This document shows positions 7,546 through 13,645 of a stretch of 64,000 nucleotides of DNA, piece by piece (positions within the stretch are counted from its first letter, which is position 1; each line of letters begins with the position of its first letter). The stretch is from JAGOTP01 sp964567995 (GTDB lineage Bacteria; Patescibacteriota; Patescibacteriia; 2-12-FULL-60-25). The notes under the pieces were generated by a model that worked only from the letters and a program-made list of their open reading frames with translations, did not search any database and was not told where the DNA came from. Made by a program: the position numbers and the translations under genes. Location: assembly GCA_964567995.1 (NCBI GenBank), contig CAZMOB010000001.1:62001-126000 (forward strand), written 5' to 3'.

Positions 7546-7598
7546 GTAACCTAAGGTACAGGGAACGCGCTGGTTTTTCTATGAAAATCCCGCATTCC

Positions 7599-7627
7599 TT
7601 GAATTAGTAGCTCTCTTCCCCTAAACT
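7599..7627 (+). promoter_or_regulatory. Candidate promoter of the MOSC gene
   Basis: TTGAAT (7599-7604), a 17-bp spacer and TAAACT (7622-7627). The GGAGGAG ribosome-binding site and ATG lie about 20-30 bp downstream. Confidence 0.55.
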
Positions 7628-7656
7628 CCGCCCAACTCATTCTGGAGGAGAAAACA

Positions 7657-8293
7657 ATGAGTGAAACAGTGTCGCTCGAGGCCTTCGAGCTACGGGGACG
7701 TGTAGAAGGTCCTCGTGGCGCATAAATTCGGCTGTTCTGTATCTGCTCGTGCTCAGAAGATTCAGGTGATCTGTGGCCATGGGGTGAAAGGAGATCTGCA
7801 TGCGGGTCCAAGATTGTCCGATGTCCGCGAGCGCGCGCTGAACAGGTTCGGTGTGCCGAGAGGGATCCAGATCGCCAACGTGCGTGAAGTCTCAATCGTG
7901 GCGCAGGAAGAGCTCGCATCGATCGGGATGGCGATGAGCCTCCCGGGACCCATTCCGCTCGGATCGTTGGGCGAGAATCTCGTGGTGAGCGGGATCCCGG
8001 ACTTCACGGCGCTTCCTACGGGTACGCTGCTGTTCTTTCAGAAGCCGGATGGGATGAAGCGTACTGCCGTGCTCGCCGTCTGGGGTGAGAATGTTCCGTG
8101 TACGACTCCCGGAGAGGCTATCCAGTCTCAGTTTCCTAATCAGCCTGATCTCGCAAGCCTGTTCCGTAAGGCTGCGGATCATAGACGTGGCGTCGTCGGG
8201 TTTGTGTATAGCACGGGATATATTTATGAAGGTGATGAGGTAGCCGTGTATGTTCCTTCGCAGAGAATCTACCGACCGCATACTCCTGCATGA
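7657..8293 (+). pseudogene. MOSC-domain protein, broken by a single-base shift
   Basis: The strong Shine-Dalgarno (GGAGGAG) points to the ATG at 7657, but that frame stops at 7723 after 22 codons. The rest of the protein is open from a GTG at 7715 in the +1 frame. Removing one G from the GG at 7708-7709 joins ELRGRVE to VLVAHKFGCS, giving a normal MOSC N-terminus. The rest matches the MOSC fold: GHGVKGDLHAGP, VSIVAQEEL and LGENLVVSGI. MOSC domains usually bind molybdenum cofactor or sulfur carriers through a Cys. A GTG-started short form is possible but would lack the first strand and a ribosome-binding site. Confidence 0.7.
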
Positions 8294-8352
8294 TCCGCCT
8301 ACGGGCAGATCGTACCCCCTTGGAGTGTGAGGTCTTGCCTTATGTGAGGCTG

Positions 8353-8382
8353 TTGACAGGCTCTGTGTGTTTCGGTTAGCCT
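8353..8382 (+). promoter_or_regulatory. Candidate promoter for the riboswitch-like leader
   Basis: TTGACA (8353-8358) with an 18-bp spacer to TAGCCT (8377-8382). The -35 is perfect; the -10 is weak. Confidence 0.5.
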
Positions 8383-8397
8383 TTAAGTATCACAAGT

Positions 8398-8580
8398 AAA
8401 GAACCATCAAGAGTGATGGAGCGCAGGCATTCTTTGCCTCACGAGAAACGACTCGTCTGTCTTCATCCAGCAACCTGCTTTGCGGTAAGGTGCTCCCTTC
8501 GTCCTCACCTGAGGAAAGATGTCTCTTTGTCCCACACGATAAACGAGAACCTCCATCTCTGCGGTGAGAGGTTCTTTGTT
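8398..8580 (+). promoter_or_regulatory. SAM-I (S-box)-like riboswitch with transcription terminator
   Basis: The 343-bp gap between genes holds a structured leader. An outer helix pairs 8398-8408 with 8518-8528 (9 of 11 pairs). Inside lie CATCAAGAGTGATGGAG, then CAGCAACCTGC and AAGGTGC, which pair as in P3 of SAM-I aptamers (8470-8476 with 8488-8493), a P4 hairpin TCCTC-acct-GAGGA (8502-8515), and AAAGATG at the end as in the S-box J4/1-P1 strand. The P2 arm is longer than usual and I cannot see a standard kink-turn. A terminator (AGAACCT 8546-8552 with AGGTTCT 8569-8575, then a T-rich run) follows. AGATG (8517-8521) can instead pair with CATCT (8554-8558), a plausible antiterminator. Confidence 0.5.
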
Positions 8581-8636
8581 TGTGACGCTCCTTCGCCGTT
8601 CTTCAAGCAGCAACGTTCGCACAACGGAGGCACAAT

Positions 8637-9110
8637 ATGCACGCAAGTCTCAAGGAAATCGCGCCCTGTCTTCTGGTCTGCGGGTTGGTTGAGCGTGTGC
8701 TCGCCAAGAGCCTCATTCAGCCGCCGCCGACCGAACTCGTGCTCGGTGAACCCGAAGATCTTCGTTTCAGCTGGAAACAGCCGGTGTATGATGGATTCCA
8801 GCTGCGGCACGAAATTCAACGAGGGAATCGAGTCATCGTATACGGTATCGATGTTCCGCTGGATGGGTCCGGTGAACCCGATCCGGACGTGGTCCAGACC
8901 TACTTCTTCATCGCCTTCTTCGAGAATGACGGTCTGGTCTACGAATTCCTGTATGATCCGGTGACGGAGGAATGGTGTTTCGGCGACGACGAGGACCCGA
9001 ATAACCAGTTCCTTGAAGAAGAGACGATCGATACGACGGAAGCACTGTCTTTCATCACTACCTACACGCGCTGGTTCGTGGATATGAATGCCGACTTGCC
9101 GTGTGCGTGA
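8637..9110 (+). CDS. Orphan acidic protein behind a riboswitch-like leader, 157 aa
   Basis: The ATG follows GGAGG at the correct spacing. The product begins MHASLKEIAPCLLVCGLV; this first segment is moderately hydrophobic but is not a clear signal peptide. The rest is strongly acidic (GDDEDPNNQFLEEETIDTTE). Residues 55-100 look like beta strands (FQLRHEIQRGNRVIVYGIDV). I do not recognise a family. If the leader is a SAM riboswitch the product may relate to SAM or methionine, but the protein itself gives no support for this. The gene is GC-rich and has its own terminator. Confidence 0.6.
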   Translation: MHASLKEIAPCLLVCGLVERVLAKSLIQPPPTELVLGEPEDLRFSWKQPVYDGFQLRHEIQRGNRVIVYGIDVPLDGSGEPDPDVVQTYFFIAFFENDGLVYEFLYDPVTEEWCFGDDEDPNNQFLEEETIDTTEALSFITTYTRWFVDMNADLPCA

Positions 9111-9116
9111 TCTCGG

Positions 9117-9176
9117 CCCCCGCGCAGACCACCGACATATCTCCGTCGGCTCTGGTTTGGCGGGGGTGTTGTCGTT
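9117..9176 (+). terminator. Layered terminator of the 8637 gene
   Basis: CCCCCGC (9117-9123) pairs with GCGGGGG (9160-9166). Inner stems AGACCA/TGGTTT and CCGAC/GTCGG stack inside, and a T-rich tail follows. Confidence 0.85.
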
Positions 9177-9195
9177 GGATGGATCACGGCAAATA

Positions 9196-9226
9196 ACAAA
9201 CATCCAGCGCTGGGCTGGATGTTTGT
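9196..9226 (-). terminator. Terminator for the 9648- gene
   Basis: ACAAACATCCAGC (9196-9208) pairs with GCTGGATGTTTGT (9214-9226), just beyond the stop of the minus-strand gene. Confidence 0.75.
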
Positions 9227-9240
9227 GAAAGTGACAGAGA

Positions 9241-9648
9241 TTAGCTGTGCTTCTGAAATAGCGAACGATATTGTGCACGCTGTTGCCAAAGGAAGGCGAG
9301 GTTCAGTAAGAAGAGGACATCGCCCATGATCGCTCCGGCGGTGAAGAGACCGCTATCCAAAAAGGCGTGGAACCCAATAATGTTAATCGTAATTGGCAAA
9401 ATTAGCAGAGCGGCCAAAGCCGTGCGCTTGGTCCACAGACAGACAATGGCAGCAAGGAAGACGAGCGAATCGATGATCATGATGTACTTGCTCTTCATCA
9501 ACAGATCGACAAACTGGAAGGCTTGAGGCGTTCCGTACATATCCGCGGTTGGAGCTGGAAAAATGCCGAGTGAGCCAAGAATTGGAGAGACGAGCAGAAG
9601 GGTTAACAAAACTTTCCCAATGATGGAGAGGATAGAGGAGGCTTTCAT
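9241..9648 (-). CDS. DoxX-like small membrane protein
   Basis: The 135-aa product starting MKASSILSIIGKVLL has four predicted membrane segments (about residues 5-25, 45-65, 68-88 and 95-120). The spacing and the loop FVDLLMKSKYIMIIDSLVFLAAIV resemble DoxX-like proteins, a family of small integral membrane proteins with uncertain redox-related roles. An upstream in-frame ATG at 9753 would add 35 polar residues before the first helix; I prefer 9648 because the hydrophobic start then fits the family. No Shine-Dalgarno is seen. Confidence 0.6.
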   Translation of the reverse strand: MKASSILSIIGKVLLTLLLVSPILGSLGIFPAPTADMYGTPQAFQFVDLLMKSKYIMIIDSLVFLAAIVCLWTKRTALAALLILPITINIIGFHAFLDSGLFTAGAIMGDVLFLLNLAFLWQQRAQYRSLFQKHS

Positions 9649-9761
9649 ATAGTTGGGGCTATTTTGACCGAGATAACGTATTCTGGCAAATTGCGAACGA
9701 TTCTCTGGGTTTGTGTTGATTTCATTATTTTCTACCACGCATACTGAGGCCATAGAGAATA

Positions 9762-9790
9762 TTGCGTTATTTCTCCTTTTAGACTAGACT
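9762..9790 (+). promoter_or_regulatory. Candidate promoter of the 9843 gene
   Basis: TTGCGT (9762-9767), a 17-bp spacer and TAGACT (9785-9790). Confidence 0.5.
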
Positions 9791-9842
9791 CGCCTCTCAT
9801 ATCGACCCTATCGTGGGGAAGATGATGAAGAGGAGGTGGATC

Positions 9843-10055
9843 ATGCACGCATTCATGCTCGTGTATTTCTCTCAACAGACCAATGAGCATTACTTCACGG
9901 TAGGCTGCGAGCAGCCGATTCTGCCGCCGAAGTGCACGGAGGACTTCACGCTCGACACGGAGTGGGATCTCGCCGGTGAGTGGATGGGTAAGCTCAAGGA
10001 GGAGGCGAAGAAGAGGGCCGCCGAAAGCGGCTTCACGATCGCCAACATGTCGTAG
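9843..10055 (+). CDS. Small orphan protein, 70 aa
   Basis: GAGGAGG lies 6 nt before the ATG at 9843, which decides the start over an in-frame ATG 30 bp upstream. The product begins MHAFMLVYFSQQTNEHYF, has a cysteine pair (GCEQPILPPKC), and ends with a Lys/Glu-rich helix (GKLKEEAKKRAAES). No family is recognised. The GC-rich third positions, strong ribosome-binding site and dedicated layered terminator place it in the same interspersed class as the other orphan genes. Confidence 0.6.
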   Translation: MHAFMLVYFSQQTNEHYFTVGCEQPILPPKCTEDFTLDTEWDLAGEWMGKLKEEAKKRAAESGFTIANMS

Positions 10056-10131
10056 AGCGCAACCACTCATGAGCGCCCCGTCTTTCTCTCGACGGTGCAA
10101 GCGCTCTCACTGTCGGGTTGCGCTCATTGCT
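10055..10131 (+). terminator. Layered terminator of the 9843 gene
   Basis: GAGCGCAACC (10055-10064) pairs with GGTTGCGCTC (10116-10125). GAGCGC/GCGCTC and CCGTC/GACGG nest in the loop, and a T-rich tail follows. Confidence 0.85.
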
Positions 10132-10164
10132 TTTCATACAATAAGGATAGGTTCCAAATGTCTA

Positions 10165-10195
10165 TTGACTCTCACGTAACGTCATAGTTTAGTCT
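10165..10195 (+). promoter_or_regulatory. MerR-type promoter and operator
   Basis: TTGACT (10165-10170) and TAGTCT (10190-10195) are 19 bp apart, the long spacing that MerR-family activators act on. The spacer carries an imperfect palindrome centred on ACGT-a-ACGT (10167-10189). It lies 42 bp before the MerR gene, so autoregulation is likely. Confidence 0.7.
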
Positions 10196-10236
10196 CTGTA
10201 TCAGGTGAGGTCGACACCTATCTATATTCTTGAGCT

Positions 10237-11019
10237 ATGTCGTATACCGTAAACAAGTTGGCAAAAATCGCCGGTGTGAGCGTCCGAACCCTTCATTATT
10301 ATGATGAGGTCGGTTTGTTGAAGCCGTCGATGATTCAAGAGAATGGCTATCGTCTCTACGAAGAGCATGAGTTGCTGTTGCTACAACAGATCCTCTTCTT
10401 TCGCGAGCTCGATTTTTCGGTAGAAGACATCAAGCGTATTTTGTCGTCTTCTACCTTTGATCTGCGTCAGGCATTGCGTGATCATCGCGCATTGATCGAA
10501 CTGAAGAAGAAGCGTTTATCAGGCTTACTTAAAACCATTGACACCACCCTCCAGAAATTGGAGAAAGAAACACCTATGAACGACCAAGACATGAAAGAAT
10601 TGTACGAGACGTTTGGGGAAGACACGATGAAAAAGTATGCCGACGAAGTAAAGGAGAAATGGGGGAATACAGAAGCCTACAAGCAATCTATGGAACGCGC
10701 TGCCAAAATGACGAAAGCCGATTACGAAAAGTACAAGCAGGATTCAGATATCTTCATGAAGAAGGTCGCTGCGACGATGGATAAGGGTGCAACCAGCCCT
10801 GAATTCCAGGCCTTGATTGGAGAGCATTTCAAATCGCTTAGTACATGGTATGAGCCGAATTTTGAAATGTATCGTGGGTTAGCAAAGATGTACGTCGATG
10901 ATCCACGGTTTACTGCTTACTATGAAAACTATCGTGAAGGGCTGGCGAAAGTGTTTAGTGAGGGAATGATCTACTTCATTGAGCAGAATGAGCCGAAGAA
11001 AGGGATGGAGAGAAGTTGA
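10237..11019 (+). CDS. MerR-family regulator with TipAS ligand-binding domain
   Basis: The 260-aa protein has an N-terminal MerR winged-helix domain (residues 1-75; VNKLAKIAGVSVRTLHYYDE, GLLKP, GYRLYEE), a linking coiled coil (about 80-112) and a C-terminal TipAS/antibiotic-recognition domain (about 130-255; EEKW-like KEKWGNTEAYKQS, then YEPNFEMYRGLAKMYVDDPRF). TipA-like proteins bind thiopeptides or other drugs and activate transcription from promoters with long spacers, as seen just upstream. No drug-efflux gene is adjacent, so its only visible target is itself. Confidence 0.9.
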   Translation: MSYTVNKLAKIAGVSVRTLHYYDEVGLLKPSMIQENGYRLYEEHELLLLQQILFFRELDFSVEDIKRILSSSTFDLRQALRDHRALIELKKKRLSGLLKTIDTTLQKLEKETPMNDQDMKELYETFGEDTMKKYADEVKEKWGNTEAYKQSMERAAKMTKADYEKYKQDSDIFMKKVAATMDKGATSPEFQALIGEHFKSLSTWYEPNFEMYRGLAKMYVDDPRFTAYYENYREGLAKVFSEGMIYFIEQNEPKKGMERS

Positions 11020-11037
11020 GCTGAAGTTGCCAGTTTA

Positions 11038-11068
11038 GTACAAAACCGCCTGAAATGCGGTTTTGTAC
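11038..11068 (+). terminator. Terminator after the MerR gene
   Basis: GTACAAAACCGC (11038-11049) pairs with GCGGTTTTGTAC (11057-11068). Confidence 0.8.
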
Positions 11069-11092
11069 GTATACAGCTACGTATCTTATTAT

Positions 11093-11121
11093 TTGACGTA
11101 TCAAGTAAATACTGATACCAA
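11093..11121 (+). promoter_or_regulatory. Candidate promoter of the 11242 gene
   Basis: TTGACG (11093-11098), a 17-bp spacer and TACCAA (11116-11121). Confidence 0.4.
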
Positions 11122-11146
11122 CCTAAGCTCAGGTCTCAATTCATTG

Positions 11147-11191
11147 TTTTGCCCTCTTGTGGGATTTCCATTGTCTCACAAGAGGGCAAAA
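11147..11191 (+). promoter_or_regulatory. Perfect 15-bp hairpin in the leader of the 11242 gene
   Basis: The arms 11147-11161 and 11177-11191 are exact reverse complements with a 15-nt loop. No T-run follows on either strand, so it is not a standard terminator. It lies about 20 nt into the predicted transcript and 50 nt before the ATG. Confidence 0.65.
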
Positions 11192-11241
11192 GAAGACGCG
11201 TGAGCCCAAAGTTCTTTCTCGTATCGCGTCGAGGAGCGGTT

Positions 11242-11651
11242 ATGAAGCGTTCATTGATGGTGATGTGTCTCTGCGTTCTCTGGGGATGCGGTCCCGGTGG
11301 TTCGGCGATGGATGCGGGCGCGGAAGTTCTCCGCGCGTGCGAACCTGGCCCCGACGGCTGCCTGCCGCTGGGTTGCGGGCCGTGCCGGACCGCGCCTGCC
11401 GCTATCCGCAAGGAGCGAATGACTGCGCGCTCATCTGCGGGAATGATGGCGTTCTCGTGCGTGACGCTCAGTGCATGGTGCCGCCCGAGAGGCAGGCCTG
11501 CTCCTACCCCGGCGGTAGCCACACGCTGCAGGGCACCCTTCAGCGTCGCGCCGCCAATGGCACCCTCGAGTGGTGCTACCACTTCTGCACGGGTGAGAAC
11601 TTTAGCCCTGGCCAATTCACGCTCTCGGGGACGTACTGCTCCCCGCACTGA
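11242..11651 (+). pseudogene. Cys-rich lipoprotein gene broken by a single-base shift
   Basis: GAGGAG precedes the ATG at 11242. The first frame gives a lipoprotein signal (MKRSLMVMCLCVLWGCGPG, Cys16) and then ACEPGPDGCLPLGCGPC. From about 11385 the coherent protein continues in the -1 frame: PDRACRYPQGANDCALICG and on to CSPH with TGA at 11649. One extra base near 11384-11388 would fuse them into a 136-aa secreted protein with at least a dozen cysteines. Beyond the shift the original frame becomes a low-complexity Arg/Ala stretch. Either a real loss of function or an assembly error; no slippery site is visible. Confidence 0.6.
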
Positions 11652-11654
11652 GAT

Positions 11655-11688
11655 CCTAGAGACGCGTGTGTACGCGGCCTCAGCTAGG
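11655..11688 (+). terminator. Layered hairpin after the 11242 gene
   Basis: CCTAG/CTAGG (11655-11659, 11684-11688) encloses CGCGT-gtgt-ACGCG (11663-11676). The T-tract is poor. Confidence 0.5.
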
Positions 11689-11750
11689 ACGCGCTGACTT
11701 CACAGCGATCGTCCAATCCCTTTGCCATTCTCTCTGAGGATGAAAGAGGG

Positions 11751-11782
11751 AGAAACGCCAGCCTTAAGCAGCTGGTGTTTCT
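11751..11782. other. Intergenic hairpin
   Basis: AGAAACGCCAGC (11751-11762) pairs with GCTGGTGTTTCT (11771-11782). It may be a weak terminator; the gap to 11865 holds no gene that I can see. Confidence 0.4.
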
Positions 11783-11864
11783 GATATAGATATTAAGTGT
11801 CAGTAGATTTATTGGATCTCCTTCTGTAAAGTTAGTGGCAGTTCCACACGGCTAATCAGCCTTT

Positions 11865-12773
11865 ATGTCCTCACGCCCACACATTCTCATTACCGACACG
11901 CTCTTCATCCAAAGAAAACATGAGCTTCTCCTAGAAGAAGCCGGTTTTCAGGTAGTGCGACTGCCGAAGCTCTGTGCCACGGAGGCTGAGCTCTGTGAAG
12001 CGATCACAGATAAAATCGGCTATATTCTTGGAGGAATTGAGAAAGTCACCGCTCCGGTGATTGCGGCGGCTCACGAACTAAAAGCGATTGTATTTACGGG
12101 GGTGGACTATGGTCCTTTTATTCCTGCTCTAAAAGAGGTTCAGGAACGTGGAATCGCGATTGGTAATACGCCGGGAGGGCCAACTCAGGCAGTGGCCGAA
12201 TGGGCGATCAGCGCGGCGCTCCTCATGAATCGTCATTTACTAGAATTTTCTCAGGCGAGTGGCTATGACATCGTTGCACCGGGTCTTGAGGGCCAACGGA
12301 TCGGGATTATAGGCTATGGGGCAGTTGGTCAGCAGCTCGCTCGGATGCTGGTCCCGTTTCGTCCGGAGTCGATTCATTTCTATAATCGTCGCGAGATTCG
12401 TGTATCGTTAGATCTCCCAGGTTCAGCAGCGAGTTTGGAAAACCTTTTAGCAACGAGCGATGTCGTGTTCTTGTGTATTTCTGAACCGGGGAATGCGAAT
12501 TGGTTTGATGTAGAAAAAATAGCATTGATGAAAAAGGAGGCGTTGCTTGTTGGCATTCCGCATCGAGGCGTGGTTGATGAAGAGGCGTTATTTGAGGCAT
12601 TGAAGGACAAACGTATTCGTGCCGTGCTTGATCAGGCGGTTGAGACGCGTTTCCAGGAGCTGCCTGTTTCGCACTGGTTCTGTACGAATAAATCCGTTGC
12701 GTATTGTACGCAGAGTGAAATCGATTTAGTGAGTACGATGGCGGTGAAGAAGATGATTGAGTTATTGAAATGA
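11865..12773 (+). CDS. D-isomer-specific 2-hydroxyacid dehydrogenase
   Basis: The 302-aa protein has the split catalytic/NAD-binding fold of the D-2-hydroxyacid dehydrogenase family. The Rossmann motif is GQRIGIIGYGAVGQQLARML (about residues 145-164), and the preceding GNTPGGPTQAVAEWAISAALLMNR is the interdomain helix. The C-terminal IPHRGVVDEEALFEAL corresponds to the segment that ends the cofactor domain. The protein is shorter than 3-phosphoglycerate dehydrogenase and has no ACT domain. Substrate is unknown; no serine pathway genes are near. Confidence 0.85.
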   Translation: MSSRPHILITDTLFIQRKHELLLEEAGFQVVRLPKLCATEAELCEAITDKIGYILGGIEKVTAPVIAAAHELKAIVFTGVDYGPFIPALKEVQERGIAIGNTPGGPTQAVAEWAISAALLMNRHLLEFSQASGYDIVAPGLEGQRIGIIGYGAVGQQLARMLVPFRPESIHFYNRREIRVSLDLPGSAASLENLLATSDVVFLCISEPGNANWFDVEKIALMKKEALLVGIPHRGVVDEEALFEALKDKRIRAVLDQAVETRFQELPVSHWFCTNKSVAYCTQSEIDLVSTMAVKKMIELLK

Positions 12774-12810
12774 AGGGCTTTCGATGGTTATATGCATAAC
12801 AACACAAATA

Positions 12811-12829
12811 TATTGACAAACGATAAATA
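12811..12829 (+). promoter_or_regulatory. Promoter/operator element shared by the two DUF2975 genes
   Basis: TATTGACAAAC (12811-12821) overlaps AACGATAAATA (12819-12829). Both words recur exactly at 20498-20508 and 20485-20495, upstream of the second DUF2975 gene. TTGACA is a perfect -35 box. Confidence 0.5.
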
Positions 12830-12848
12830 GCCGATCAAACTTAGGGAT

Positions 12849-13361
12849 ATGGCTCTCACTATGACCACCCTCTTTCCTCTGAAGCGAGGTTCAACGCATT
12901 TCTTGCGGTTGGTGATTTTATTGATTGGGTTAGGCGTGCTCGCTCTTTGCATCTTTGCGCTTCCTGCCATGTGGAAAGGCGGATCGGCAGAGTTTCCGAT
13001 GGCTCGTCACGCGATCTTTTTGATCGTACTCGGGTTGTATGTGACGGCGATTCCCTTCTTTATCGCATTGTGGCACGTGCTTAAGCTACTGCGCTTGATT
13101 GACCAGGGAACGGCCTTTTCGGAACTGTCCGTAAAGGCGTTGAAGACCATAAAATATTGCGTGATGGTTATTGCCGCTCTCTACGTCGCTGGTGTCCCTC
13201 TTCTGTACCCGATTGCGGATGCGGATGATGCTCCAGGACTTCTCATTTTTGGAATGATCATCGCTTGCGCACCAATCACCGTCGCCGTGTTTGCGGCGGT
13301 TCTCCAGAAATTGTTGCAGAGTGCAATCGAGCTAAAATCGGAAAACGATCTAACCGTTTAA
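12849..13361 (+). CDS. DUF2975 membrane protein
   Basis: The 170-aa protein has four membrane helices (about residues 18-38, 53-75, 98-118 and 128-150) and ends with the family tail KLLQSAIELKSENDLTV. DUF2975 proteins are typically encoded just before a small Xre regulator, as here (9 bp gap), and are thought to act with it. Its partner is the 66-aa HTH protein at 13370. A paralogue with the same C-terminal signature (SENDLTV) lies at 20559-21041 without an Xre partner. Confidence 0.85.
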   Translation: MALTMTTLFPLKRGSTHFLRLVILLIGLGVLALCIFALPAMWKGGSAEFPMARHAIFLIVLGLYVTAIPFFIALWHVLKLLRLIDQGTAFSELSVKALKTIKYCVMVIAALYVAGVPLLYPIADADDAPGLLIFGMIIACAPITVAVFAAVLQKLLQSAIELKSENDLTV

Positions 13362-13369
13362 AAAATACT

Positions 13370-13570
13370 ATGGCAATACTCATCAATATAGACGTGATGT
13401 TGGCAAAACGAAAAATGAGTGTCACCGAACTTGCAGAGAAAGTTGGAATTACGCTGGCGAATATCTCGATCTTGAAGAATGGAAAGGCCAAAGCGATTCG
13501 ATTTTCAACCTTGGAAGCGATTTGCAGAGCGTTGGAATGCCAGCCAGGAGATATTATAGAATATAAGTAG
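13370..13570 (+). CDS. Xre-family helix-turn-helix regulator (YozG-like)
   Basis: The 66-aa product is a single Cro/C1 HTH domain: MLAKRKMSVTELAEKVGIT is helices 1-2, NISILKNGKAKAIRFSTLE is the recognition helix and turn, and CRALECQPGDIIEYK is the typical end of this small YozG/YdaS-type group. I set the start at 13370, where the domain begins; a longer frame runs back into the DUF2975 gene. It is translated right after DUF2975. The shared promoter words upstream of both DUF2975 genes are candidate operators. Confidence 0.88.
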   Translation: MAILINIDVMLAKRKMSVTELAEKVGITLANISILKNGKAKAIRFSTLEAICRALECQPGDIIEYK

Positions 13571-13596
13571 CACATCTACCTACCCATGTGGTAAAT

Positions 13597-13627
13597 AAAA
13601 ATCCAGCATATGCTGGATTTTTATTTT
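13597..13627 (+). terminator. Bidirectional terminator
   Basis: AAAAATCCAGCA/TGCTGGATTTTT with T-runs on both sides, between the Xre gene and the convergent protease gene. Confidence 0.85.
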
Positions 13628-13645
13628 GCTTGTGTAAAGCTAAGT

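Noticed and set aside
8416..8530. T-box or RNase P RNA reading of the 8.4-kb leader (GAGGAAAG, GCGGT words)
   Set aside because: The order of elements and total length do not fit either class; the SAM-I-like pairing explains more of the sequence.
11149..11697. Arg/Ala-rich 182-aa frame over the Cys-rich lipoprotein
   Set aside because: Its second half is low-complexity and lacks the cysteines; the -1 frame carries the coherent protein.
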